Translations under genes and position numbers: made by a program | Shown here: in pieces, positions 1 through 9,639 of the stretch | How the letters are laid out: every line of letters begins with the position of its first letter | How positions within the stretch are numbered: the stretch's first letter is position 1 | The notes under the pieces: model-generated | Database searches by the model: none | What the model was told of the DNA's origin: nothing | Seen by the model: the letters and a program-made list of their open reading frames with translations, nothing else | Origin: Isoetes taiwanensis | Taxonomy: Eukaryota > Streptophyta > Lycopodiopsida > Isoetales > Isoetaceae | Length of the DNA: 64,000 bases | NCBI GenBank assembly: GCA_021234155.1 | Contig: JAJEKV010000092.1 | Location: 1,118,001 to 1,182,000 of the forward strand | Reading direction: 5' to 3'

Positions 1-960
1 AATCGACTGCAGATTCATGCTGCGATACAGAGGTCCTCTAGCTATCAACACAACCTTATGGTATGTGATTTCGGAAAGGTTTGTATTTACTGCTGCGAAA
101 AGAACCCTGTTGATTTTATGTGCCGAGCTTACATGGGAAGAAACTTGGAATAAGTTAAGAAGATCGGGGAACCGTCTACGGAAAAAAAGCCAAAGAAGTA
201 GCTCTCCGGGAAAGAGGTATGAGGAAATCGTGGGAGGAGGCGTAAGAATGGAGTGGTCCGTAGGGGACGCATGCCATGCCTTTTTAATCTTACCTTTTGT
301 TTTGTCTTTTCTGTTTTCTGTTTAAAATGATCCTTTGATCAAACCTTTTAGCTTCAGCAACATCAGTGACTTTCGGGCGACGGCCAGGGATAGGTAAAAC
401 ATATCAGCTTTTGACTGTATAAAAAGCTCGGGGGTGCAGGTGATTACGGGCAGAAAGGAAACACATTTTGTTTGAGTAAGGCCGATCATATGTAGGAGTG
501 GCTGAAAAAACCAGAAATTGTAACTGTGAAAAAAACAATTTTTCTTTTGAATACAATCTAGAATTTTGCAGAAATCGCGGCTTCGTATGTATTACATAAC
601 AGCTATTTCGCAGTGTCGACTATTTTCTCTTTGGAGCAAATCGACATATCCCTTATCTATGTCTCATAGATCACTATAGACTGAATATAATCAAGGGAAT
701 ATAGGAAAATATATAGAGTATAATTGGGCACTACCTGCAACATCAGATATAGGGCTGGCTGGCTTGTCGATAAGTTATTCTGCATACGACTTTATTTCCG
801 TAATATGCACAGATTGGGCGACTAACGAAATGTCAAAATCCAACAAATGGTAAGATTTATACGTAACAATTATGATGTATGGCCGAATAGGGAACAAAAG
901 GGTGTATACTTAATACTTATACTTAAGTAAAAACAGTTGTATGAATTAAAAAGATATACA
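1..960. other. AT-rich sequence without a recognised gene
   Basis: One open frame of 102 codons (17-325, +) is present, but its translation matches no family I recognise; it has a basic, serine-rich middle and a hydrophobic end. The rest is AT-rich and closed in all frames. It may be the left flank of LINE-A or an older remnant of another element. Confidence 0.35.
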
Positions 961-1195
961 TAGCAAGTTAGCGGAATTACGAACGAAAGAAAGAAAAGTC
1001 ATATAAAAAGGGAGTGGACGAATAAATAAATAATATATGGTATGAGTGTGTAAATATGATATGATATATATGATGCGCATAGGTAAGTAGAGGTGTATAG
1101 ATGTATAGGTAGAGATGTATAGGTAGAGATGTATGTAACAGGAACGCAGATATACAGTTGTACGGAAACGATCTGGTAAATAGTAAAAGGAAAAG

Positions 1196-1650
1196 GTGGT
1201 GCAAATAAGGAAAGGCCAAGGGATGGGACAGAGAGACGGAAGTCTTCGCCATCTACCAGGACAGAGTGGGGTAATTAGCCCACCGACTGGTACCTTCCAC
1301 TAAATTACATACACCAACCTATCCGGCACTGGAGATACAAACAACTACAAAGGAAGGACGAAAAGAAACGAATAAACAAGGGAAACAGGAGTGGATGGTG
1401 CAAATAGGGGGAGGCAAAAGATATGGGACAGAGAGACGGACGTTTCCGCCATACACCAGGACAGAGTGGGAAATTAGCCCACCGGCTGGTGCCTACCACT
1501 AAGCAACAGACACCAACTTCTCTGGCCCCATAAAATGAAAATGAAAGTGGAAAAACAGAGGTTGCCAAGTACGGGATAGTGGGAGACGACTCCCCAACCG
1601 TACACCAAGACAGTGAGGATCTAATCCTCCGATTGGTGCACCAAAGTCAG
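1196..1650 (+). repeat. Tandem 5' monomers of LINE-A
   Basis: Two related units start with GCAAATA at 1201 and 1400 (about 199 bp apart). They share GGGACAGAGAGACGG, ACACCAGGACAGAGTGGG-like and TTAGCCCACCG blocks. A shorter, more diverged third unit (about 1570-1645) keeps ACACCAAGACAG and GGTGCACCA. Repeated promoter monomers upstream of ORF1 are known from some mammalian L1 families, so this block may be the LINE promoter. Confidence 0.75.
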
Positions 1651-1955
1651 AAAATCCACTATAAGGATACTACAAGAAACAAAAATACCGCATGTAACTA
1701 CGCAAACCGCGTAAAGCCATGGAATTAAGCAGGAATCGGAGTCCCCAAAAATACCAATAGTAATGGGCGGACGCAAGCAGCCGTTAATAATATCTTGGAT
1801 GGGGAAATTTTGAAATTTGAAATTCAAACCCCGAAACGGATAAATGAGGGAATACAATATAGCAAGCATACGGGAGATAAGCAAGATACACAGAAGAGAG
1901 CAAACGGCGGGAAAGGAATTCGGCGAAGCGGTATAGTCAAAAAACGGACGGAGGA

Positions 1956-2966
1956 ATGGCTAGCCAAACAGGAGCGGGGGGAGCCAGCAGGGAGGAACTC
2001 AAACAAGACCTGCAAGACTTCCTGGCACAGATGGACGTAAGATTGGAGACCAGGGTACCGAGGATGGAAGCGCTCAACACACTGGCGAGCGCGGTGCAAC
2101 AAAACAAAGAAGCGATAGGGAAAGTGGAGGATCGGGTGCAGGTGGTGGAAGAGACGGAGGTAGAAATCCGGAAGAGGATGGATGAGGTGGAGAAAGAGAA
2201 AGCGAAAATCATACAAAGGTTGGTAACATTAGAAAAGAAACAAATAGATCTAGATGCGTGGCAGAGTTTTGATAGGATAAAGCCTCACATACTGGAATTC
2301 AAGGAACAGGAAAGGATAAAGCATGATATAAGATTGATAGGGGTAGCCGAAAGGCCTAACGAAGACACGTTTCGTGTCACTGCAGAAATAATGGAGAATG
2401 TTTTCCAGGAGCACAGGAATGTGATAGTGAAAGCAGTTCGGGCGGGGGCATGGAGAGGAAGAGCGAGACACATAAATGTGACTATGAGGGACATGGCAGC
2501 CAAGGAAAGAATCATCCACGCAGGGTTCAAACTCAGGAACGGACTCAAAGTACAAGAAGCTCTGGCGGCCATGCAAAGACAGGGGTTGCACAGGGAACTG
2601 GCAAAAGTCAGAGAACTGAGTCGGGCGGGAGTGCAGGCTGGGGTGAAAAATGGGAAACTCTACCTCAAAAGAGGCCGAGAGAACACACCACAGGAGCAGG
2701 CAATGCAGATGGATGTGATGGACCCACAAGATCTGAGGGAGGATGGGAATCGCGAATTGGAAGTGACGAAGGGGCAGGGACAGCAGAAACAGATAAGGGA
2801 AAAAGTACCATTTGGGCCAATAGACCGGGAAACAGTACCCAAGATCCTAACGCAGACACAGCTAGGATGGGGAAGCGGAAAAGAGGCCGGAAGAGACCTA
2901 GACCAAAACATAACCCCGGCAAGAGAGACAGGGGGGACCAGGGAGCAAGAACGAGGGGACAGGTAA
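1956..2966 (+). CDS. LINE-A ORF1 protein (coiled-coil, RNA-binding type)
   Basis: Open frame of 336 codons. Residues about 10-100 form a charged heptad-like coiled coil (VEDRVQVVEETEVEIRKRMD). Residues about 115-190 resemble the RNA-recognition-like part of L1 ORF1 proteins (DIRLIGVAERPNEDTF, RHINVTMRDMAAKERII). Residues about 195-240 resemble the ORF1 C-terminal domain, ending in a GVKNGKLYLKRG-type strand. The tail is polar and basic. L1 ORF1 proteins trimerise through the coiled coil and coat the element RNA. The start chosen is the ATG at 1956; no in-frame upstream alternative looks better. The ORF2 endonuclease begins about 60 bp after the stop. Confidence 0.8.
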   Translation: MASQTGAGGASREELKQDLQDFLAQMDVRLETRVPRMEALNTLASAVQQNKEAIGKVEDRVQVVEETEVEIRKRMDEVEKEKAKIIQRLVTLEKKQIDLDAWQSFDRIKPHILEFKEQERIKHDIRLIGVAERPNEDTFRVTAEIMENVFQEHRNVIVKAVRAGAWRGRARHINVTMRDMAAKERIIHAGFKLRNGLKVQEALAAMQRQGLHRELAKVRELSRAGVQAGVKNGKLYLKRGRENTPQEQAMQMDVMDPQDLREDGNRELEVTKGQGQQKQIREKVPFGPIDRETVPKILTQTQLGWGSGKEAGRDLDQNITPARETGGTREQERGDR

Positions 2967-3027
2967 AGAAAGGACACGAACGAGATCATCAGGGAAGCAA
3001 AGGGGTACAGAAAGGAAGGAAGAAATA

Positions 3028-3790
3028 GCGATCTGGTACTGGAACTGCACGGGATATCCTTGGGATGACGGAGAGCGCTTACACGCAGCAAGGGACCAGG
3101 ATATCATATGCCTGGTAGAAACGTGGGAGCACAGCACAAAGAGGCTACCAGACGAACCAGGGTACACACTATTCACATGTTGGAGGGAAAAGAACTACAA
3201 AGTAGGAAGAGGAAGCACAGGGCTAGCCTGCTACATTAGGAATAGCATTGCCAAAAAAGCGTGTATTTTAGAAACTGACATTAATAAAAGGTACATGCTT
3301 ATAAATATTGTAATGCTTGACTACAAAAATTTATATTTGTTAATAGTGTATTTACCCACCTCAATGTGACAAACTGGAACTGCTAAACATGGGAGAGATC
3401 GTCATGAAACACAGAGATAAGGGATCGTTGATCATAGTAGGAGATATCAATGCAAGGACGGGGCAGGAACAGGCGCAGAAAGCAAGGATAGACAAACAGT
3501 GGACACATGCCGGAAGGGGGGAAGAATGGAAAAGGAGCACGACAGACGAAATGGAGGTGACGGCGAGAGGAGAAACACTGATAGAGGTATGTACAGCCAC
3601 AGATACAGTTATATGCAATGGACTAAGAAGATGGGAAACCTCGTGCCAGTTCACAAGTACAAATGCTCACGGGAGCAGTAAGTAGACTATGTGATAGCAA
3701 ATGAAGAAGCAATAAGGGAAATCGGAAAGATGGAGTTAGGAGAATGGCCGGTAGGGGGAAGGGAGGGTCACAGACCCATCATACTCAAGA
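3028..3790 (+). pseudogene. LINE-A ORF2, APE-type endonuclease domain, frameshifted
   Basis: Frame 1 from 3028 to 3369 reads YWNCTGYPW, then DIICLVETWEH with the catalytic Glu, then GLACYIRNS and LIVYLPTS. A 1-bp shift near 3362 moves to a frame with LIIVGDINARTG (the GDFNA-type catalytic motif) and VICNG. A second shift near 3682 leads to DYVIANEE and EGHRPII, which holds the catalytic His of the usual SDH motif, with Glu-Gly in place of Ser-Asp. These motifs nick target DNA to start reverse transcription in APE LINEs. The frame breaks make this copy inactive as it stands. Confidence 0.8.
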
Positions 3791-4296
3791 TAAATGCGAC
3801 AAGGGATAGGACAGAAGACAGGCAAAGAAGAGGTAAACAGACCAAATTCACAGTCAAATTCAGAGAAAACAGAGCAGGAGCATTCATAAACACGGTAAAA
3901 AAGAAAATGAGAGATAAAGAATGGGGAGAGGAAATGAAGGACAGAGGGAATGACATCAATGACATCTTGGAAGAGGCAGCAAAAACAGCATTCGGGAGAA
4001 AAGAGAGAGGAAGAAGGGCTATAGCTTTTCGAAGGTCAGTGTGGTTTGACGAGGCATGCATGGAGCAAAGAAGAAAAGTCAAACAGGCAAAAGGAACTGA
4101 GGCATACCAAGAGGAGCGAAACAAATATGTGAAGATACTGAAAAGAAAGAAAGTTCAGAACCTGAAAAACCACCAATGGGGACTAGCCGAAGACTTGAAA
4201 AAATGGCCTAAGGAATTCTGGAACAATATGAAAAAGGCTCAAAAACGAAAGTGTGTACAAAGAAATAGAGAAGAAGGGGGGGAGGAATGGAAATAG
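3691..4296 (+). pseudogene. LINE-A ORF2, linker between endonuclease and reverse transcriptase
   Basis: This open stretch of about 200 codons starts inside the end of the endonuclease and continues as a lysine- and arginine-rich, mostly helical linker (FRRSVWFDEACMEQRRKVKQ) ending in the WPKEFWNNMKKAQ region that precedes RT in many plant and animal LINEs. It ends where a G-run at about 4275 shifts the frame into the RT domain. It is not a separate gene. Confidence 0.7.
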
Positions 4297-5576
4297 AAAT
4301 AGACCGACAAGATATCCGAACGCCTATACAAAAAAAAGGGCTGCACCAACATCGGCTCCGAAAGGTAGACACAAACCTTCCTTCCCCAAGGAAGAGGTGA
4401 CATGGGCACTACACAAGATGGCAAACAATAAAGCACCGGATCTGTATGGGCTAACAAATGAGATGTTGAAATGCGCGTGGGACCACGATAATAGGGATAA
4501 TAACAGAAATATTCAATGAGGTAGTACACTCGTGTCTACCGAAAGATGGCGGTTTAATAAAGTAATTCCGCTACATAAAGGAGGAAACAAAGAAGAACCA
4601 AGTAATTACAGGACCATCATGGTCGGTTCAAGATTCGCTAAAATGGTTCGGGAAAACATTGGACCAGAAATTGAAAATCTGGGCAGAAATAGGGAAACTC
4701 AGAGCACAGGGGCAGGCTGGTTTTCGGCCAGAGTACTCGACTACGGACCATCTGGTGACTCTAAGGATAATAATAGAACAGGCAAAGGAGAATAACAAGA
4801 AGATCATATGCTGCTTCGTGGACTTAAAAAAAGCCTTCGACACAGTACCCAGAGACAAACTCCTACTCAGACTAATAAGACTAAGAGCACCAGAAGGGTT
4901 AGTAGGATCAATTGCAAGGCTATACCAAAAGGTATATGCCAGGATAGAGGGGGGAGGGGAAGCCATAGACTGCGACACAGGAGTAAAGCAAGGATGCCCA
5001 CTATCACCCACACCTTTTGGGATATACATAGATGCGCTACAGGAATTTTTCAAGGAAAGAGAGGGAGATAGGGAAGCACCAATTATAGGGAGAACAAAAA
5101 TCCCAATAATGCTTTATGCGGATGACTTAGGTATGATGGCGACCAACGCCAAAGGAATGCACAGAATGCTAGAGATACTAGAAGAGTTCTGCGTGGAGAC
5201 AGGACTGACAGTTAACCTGAGCAAAACAAAAATAGTGACCTTCGGTACAAAGACAAAACACAAGCCCTTTAAATACAAGGGAGAAGAGCTAGAGGAAACC
5301 ACAGGGTACAGGTACTTGGGATATGATACACATGGTGGGGGAAAGTGGTCAAAAGGGGCAGACAACAGATTCCAGGCGGCAATAGGCAATTATTACATCA
5401 TGATGAATTATTGTAATAACAATAGGATCACCAACTGGGAAATCAAAACATACCTATTTAGCACAATAGTAGCATCAACACAGCTGTATGGATGTGAAAC
5501 GTGGGGGTGTCCGCCGAGAAGAAATGGGAAAACAGAAGGCATACCGAGGCAATGGCACCTGGACAGAATTCCGTGA
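4253..5576 (+). pseudogene. LINE-A ORF2, reverse transcriptase domain, frameshifted
   Basis: The domain starts with EEVTWALHKMANNKAPD and IPLHKGGNKEEPSNYRTI (4253-4640, two frame changes) and becomes continuous from about 4659. It then shows AGFRPEYSTTDHL, CCFVDLKKAFDTVPRD (RT motif A), VKQGCPLSPTPFGIYID (motif B) and LYADDLGMMA; the YADD codons are at 5115-5126. The thumb region follows (GYRYLGYDTHGGGKW, LYGCETWG). All core catalytic residues are present, but the frame is interrupted upstream and again near 5500. Confidence 0.9.
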
Positions 5577-6289
5577 TTAAGACAGGTACGTCATTAGCAA
5601 CAATCATATATGAAACAGGGGAAAAACCAATGGAAGTTAGAGCATGGGAAAGAACAATCAGGTACCTAATAAAAGACAACAGTTATGGGAAAGAAGACAA
5701 ACTATCGTCACTTGCGATAGATGAATCAGCAAAGCAACACATAGTAACAGGCAAGGGATGGTTTAATGAAGTGGCGAAGTGGACAGCAAGCATGGGGATG
5801 CAACTAAGCAATATTATACAGGCGGATGGATGGGACGAAGAATGGACGAGCAGGGCAATGAGAAGCTGGCTAACGCGACACACAAGGCCTAAAACAGACT
5901 GGCTATTGGGAGCCTTTAATCCAGGGGGACAAATAGGACATATCTCATACAAAAGCAACATGTTGAGTAGGAGTAATAGAGGGACGCTGGCTAGGTTCAG
6001 AATGGGGAGCCACGACCTCCGAATTGAGAAAGATAGATGGAGAAAAATAGATAGAGCAGAACGAATATGTCGACTATGTGATTCAGGAAAAATAGAAGAC
6101 GAGGCACATATGGTCAAGGAATGTCCGGTTTACACAGACATAAGGTCCAAATTTAACAAGGTCAGGTGGGATCTCCCACTTCCAGCACTGATGGACAAAG
6201 AAGAGACACTCACAGATGTAGCGAAAGCTATAAAAGAGATGATAATAAGACACCGGGGGGTGCAGAAAGAGAGGGGGCTAATACTCTGA
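5501..6289 (+). pseudogene. LINE-A ORF2, C-terminal region with CCHC finger
   Basis: After a frameshift near 5500 the protein continues for about 260 residues. It includes LARFRMGSHDLRIEKDRW and a zinc-finger-like CRLCDSGKIEDEAHMVKEC (C-x2-C-x9-H-x4-C), the pattern found at the end of many LINE ORF2 proteins. It stops at 6289, 240 bp before the tail. The neighbouring fragments at 7.4-7.9 kb and 60.8 kb carry equivalent fingers. Confidence 0.8.
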
Positions 6290-6567
6290 GAAGCACTAAT
6301 GAGGCGAATCAGAGAGGCCCACAAAGTACAGTTCAAAACTGTTCATAACGATGCATTGTGTATGGCCAAGAAGCCAGCTATAAGCACGATGCGGGCATTA
6401 TAAAGAACAAGAGAAGCCCGCTAGATGGCTACATAAATCTATGCGTCTGTTTGCTGGCAGCACCCTTTTGGGAGCTCGCAGGATGCTACACAAGTCCGGG
6501 GGCCTCACAGCCTGAGGGACGTTAATGTATATTCTATTCTATTCTATTCTATTCTATTCTATTCTAT
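6290..6567 (+). repeat. LINE-A 3' untranslated region and (ATTCT)7 tail
   Basis: The non-coding 3' end finishes with GGGACGTTAA at 6516-6525, then TGTAT and seven ATTCT units (6531-6567). The same GACGTTAA-type terminus, with other microsatellite tails, occurs elsewhere in the window. Confidence 0.85.
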
Positions 6568-6578
6568 CACCCTAAACC

Positions 6579-7128
6579 ATGGCTTCTGCAAGAAAAGAGA
6601 CGGCAGTAGAAGCTGCTTCTTGCAGCAAATCAAAGCACTCCAAGTCGAAGTCCAGGTCTGATGGAGCATCAGAAAGGATTGAGATTTGTAACTCTCAAAA
6701 ATTTTCCTTAAGCCAACATGCAAATAGGAGAAAATCAAAACAGTGTAGTAGGTCAAGTGTTGCTCGCAAAAATGCTGGAAAAAATGCTTTGGTTTCTAAT
6801 CATGCAGACGATGCATTGAGCCAACAACAGATTCTTGGGAGAATTGCTTCCTTGTCCCAATTATTGTGTCTAGGGATTAGGGAGAGGGCAAGCAACATTG
6901 TGATAGGAGCGACTGACGATTCTCCTAATGCTCATAAGAGTGGAGCATATGTAAAAGCAGTAGGAAGTCAGTTGCATCGTTCTCCACTCGAAAGAGTTCA
7001 AACTGTGGAACTAAAACAAAGACCTTAATAGTGACATCCATGAAGTAGCCGATGAAGACAATGACGAGAAAGATTTATGTGGATGCAGAGCCAAGTATGT
7101 TACCTTCAGATTCTTATCCAAATAACAG
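6579..7128 (+). CDS. Unrecognised gene, probable first exon
   Basis: An ATG at 6579 in a good context (ACCATGGCT) opens 149 codons to a stop at 7026-7028. The protein is serine- and lysine-rich at its start (SKSKHSKSKSRSDGASERIE). I do not recognise it. Past the stop another frame continues with an acidic stretch (EVADEDNDEKDLCG) to a consensus splice donor, AACAG/GTGAGT at 7129. The original exon therefore probably ran to 7128 and now carries a frameshift, or is spliced differently. It sits immediately after the LINE-A tail, so LINE-A may have landed in its promoter. Confidence 0.4.
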
Positions 7129-7262
7129 GTGAGTGCATATTTTATTGTTATACTAGTACTGGTGCCCAGTGTTGTTGGGCATAAGTTAGGAACATATGTG
7201 GACGGAAACCTGTTCAACGCAGACTCCTTTTCATAAATCTAATATAACAGAAACCAAACCCA
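7129..7262 (+). other. Probable intron start, no further exon seen
   Basis: The donor at 7129 is followed by AT-rich sequence. No continuation of the upstream protein could be found before the polypyrimidine tract. Confidence 0.25.
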
Positions 7263-7442
7263 GCATTGTCCTTTCCCTCGTCTTTTTTCTTTTCTCTTCC
7301 CCGTAACCTTTTTCTATGCCCTTTTTCCTTTCCCCTTTTTCCCATATTTTTCATGTGCCTCCTTTCCTCCTTTGCCCATCCTCTTCCCATTTTCCCCGTG
7401 CTCGTCCCCTCCATCCCCCCCTTTCTTTCTTTCTTTCTTTGA
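7263..7442 (+). repeat. Polypyrimidine tract 1
   Basis: About 180 bp of almost only C and T on the plus strand, ending in (TTTC)n. It is the same type of sequence as the long tract at 8018-8702, and a LINE fragment lies between them. Confidence 0.85.
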
Positions 7443-8017
7443 TATTAAAATATGGTTTGGAAAGTGCGGGATCAGTGAGAATAATTGGTTTGATACAGAT
7501 TTAGGTGTACGTGAGCTGGTTCAGTCTTTGGTGATTGCTAAGATATGGAAGGATAAGGGTTCGCGAATGACAGTTTATAAGGAATTGATAAATCCAATGT
7601 TGGTTTATGCGGAAGCTGACTATTTGAAATCTGGTATACCTAAGGACCTCAAGCAGATAATTGCGAGGTTCCGAACTAGCTCTCACCGGTTACATTGTGA
7701 GACGTATGATGGTCGAAATTCCCAAGGGAGCTCAGATTATGCTCCTTTTGTGATCAGAATCAGGTTGAGGATGAGGTCCATGCACTATTACGTTGTCCAA
7801 CGTACGACGATATTAGATTGAGATTTGGGATTAATACTCAGGACTTTGATTCTCTTATGGGAACTAATTTCTTAAAGCTTGAACGCTTTCTTCGTGAAAT
7901 CGATTTGCATAGAACCCTGTTATTGAAGTTGAAAACATGATTGTAACTGTTCGCTCAATGAGCTTCAAGGTCCAAAATGGGCGTGATAATACAAATTTAT
8001 TTATTTATTTTATTTTA
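7443..8017 (+). pseudogene. 5'-truncated LINE, C-terminal ORF2 remnant with (ATTT)n tail
   Basis: The frame at 7443-7821 encodes GVRELVQSLVIAKIWKD and IARFRTSSHRLHCETY, the region just before the LINE C-terminal finger. After frameshifts the sequence continues with CPTYDDIRLRFGINTQD and ends KLKT-stop near 7939. About 60 bp later comes GGGCGTGATAATACAA, then an (ATTT)n tail (7995-8017). The fragment lies between two polypyrimidine tracts, so it may have inserted into one longer tract. Confidence 0.7.
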
Positions 8018-8702
8018 ATTTTTCCCATGCTCTTTTCCATTCATTTTTTTCCTTTCCTCACCCTTCCCTCTTCCTTTTTTTCTCGTATCCTTTTTCTCTT
8101 CTCTTCCCTTCCTTCTCCCGTTTTCCTCATTCCCTTTTTTCCTTTTTTTTCTCTCTTTCTGCCTCCCTTTTTCTATTTCCTTTCCCCTTGCCTTTTTTCT
8201 CTTCCCTTCTTCCCGTTGTTATTTTCCCCCTTCCCTTATTCTCTTTTCCTTCCCTTTCTCTCTTCCCTTTTTCTGTTGCCCTTTTTCATAGGAAAAAGGG
8301 AAAAAGAAGGGGGAGGGAGGAGAGCCTTTTTCCTTTTTTTCCCCCTCTTTCCCTTCCCATTTTTTCCTTTTCTCTTTCTGGCTTCCTCGTGCCTATTTTC
8401 CTTTCACTTTTCACATTTTCACTTGCCCTTCCTTTTTCCCTTTTCACATTTCCGCTTTCCCTTTCCATTCCCTTTTCGTTTTGCATATCCCTACTTTCCT
8501 TTTTCTATTTTTTCCCTTTTTCATTTTCCCTTTTTCCATTTTCCCTTTTCCATTGTGCATTTTCCCATTTCCTTTTTCCCTTTGTTCATTTTCACTTTTC
8601 TCCCATTTTTGTTTTACCTTTTTCTCTTTCTATTTCCATTTCCCCTTCCTTTTTCTTTTTCCTTTCCCCCTACTTGTTTCCTTTTTCCCATTCCCCAATT
8701 TT
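8018..8702 (+). repeat. Polypyrimidine tract 2 with a strand flip
   Basis: Nearly 700 bp is made of T and C runs (TTTTCCC, CCCTTTTTC). Around 8290-8332 the bias flips to purines, through CCCTTTTTC-ATA-GGAAAAAGGG, an inverted repeat. Long Phe/Pro/Ser open frames here (such as 7937-8737) are by-products of the composition, not genes. Confidence 0.9.
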
Positions 8703-8900
8703 TAGCACGTTTGCACAAACGCAAGTGGACACTTTGAAGCAATTTCAGAGTGTCCACGTTGCTGCCAGGTGGGATTTTTGTGCAGGTGGCTGATGTTTCC
8801 GTCATTGGATTTCATCTATGGCTGTGGAAAATCATGGAAATTCCAAGTGTTCATGGCAGTTAGAAGCGCTTGAGGATCGACTGCTTCTCCCATCCATGTT
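8703..8900 (+). promoter_or_regulatory. PPR upstream module, copy 1
   Basis: Starts TAGCACGTTTGCACAAAC and contains GACACTTTGAAG, GTCCACGTTGCTGC, TTGGATTTCATCTA and CATGGAAATTCCA, ending near GCGCTTGAGGAT. The same blocks in the same order occur at 16787-17010, also upstream of PPR sequence, and on the minus strand at 46444-46579. It could be a conserved promoter/5' leader carried with duplicated PPR genes, or a dispersed repeat. Confidence 0.55.
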
Positions 8901-9639
8901 TCTGTTCGACTTTCTTCTCCCTCAGTCGGGATTTCATCGAGAGAGTGAGGGAAATTGATGGAAATTCCATCCTGTTAATTTTTCTCTCTTCTCTGTGCGT
9001 GGCAGTTCAGCGACTTGGGCAAATAGGCTATGACGAACAGAGGATGGAACAAGTGGCTATGGAAATAGGTAGATCTATGGCACTCTTAGATTTCCTTGGA
9101 GTTTTTTGCAGATGGTGGAAGCACAGTTATGGCGGACAGATATAGGGTTTGGCGGATAGGACAGAGTTTTGTTTCTTCATGTTCTTCCTTTCTTCTGCAG
9201 ATTCGGCAGCAGGGCACTTGGGGCTGAATATGTCCTTGGCTTGAATTAGTCTCCTCCAGTAATTCTGAGTTCCCCTTGTCAACACTCACCCGCTTTTGCA
9301 GATGAAGGTGATAGTGCTTGGGTTGGAACCTTGGTGGCAAGATGATTTTTTAATAGTCTTTTTAAGTATTTTTGCTCGCACCGGATAATTTACACAAGGG
9401 CGATACCTTGTATCTTCTTTGTTTTTCATTTCAAAATGCGTTCAGTCCTCGGCTAAACCAGATTGGTCATCCCACGTAAATCGAGCTAGGAAAGATGGCA
9501 TTTTGTCAAGAGACCTTGTGTTCTCGCCGCTTACGAATGTTTCAAATGGAAGGATGCGGAATCGTAGGTTTCTTCATCCAAAGATGCTCCACAAAATGGA
9601 CTTGAATCGATTGCATACTTTGTCGATAATCTCGGTGAG
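8901..9639 (+). other. Leader region of the decayed PPR gene
   Basis: The open frames here (8870-9145, and the start of 9419-9703) are not recognisable. By position they may be the old 5' leader and N-terminal targeting region of the PPR pseudogene that follows. Confidence 0.3.

Larger units (their letters stand above)
960..6567 (+). mobile_element. LINE-A, nearly full-length L1-like non-LTR retrotransposon, frameshifted
   Basis: The parts lie in the order of a LINE: repeated 5' untranslated region, coiled-coil ORF1, APE-type endonuclease, reverse transcriptase with YADD, C-terminal CCHC finger, short 3' untranslated region and an (ATTCT)7 tail ending at 6567. ORF2 is broken by several frameshifts (near 3362, 3682, 4250, 4530-4660 and 5500), so this copy cannot make an intact ORF2 protein, although ORF1 is open. 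The exact 5' end is uncertain; it lies upstream of the monomers at 1.2 kb. I could not identify a target-site duplication. Confidence 0.9.

Noticed and set aside
7937-8793. Long Phe/Pro/Ser-rich open frames (up to 266 codons) on the plus strand
   Set aside because: They follow from the polypyrimidine composition; all three frames are open at once and no domain appears.
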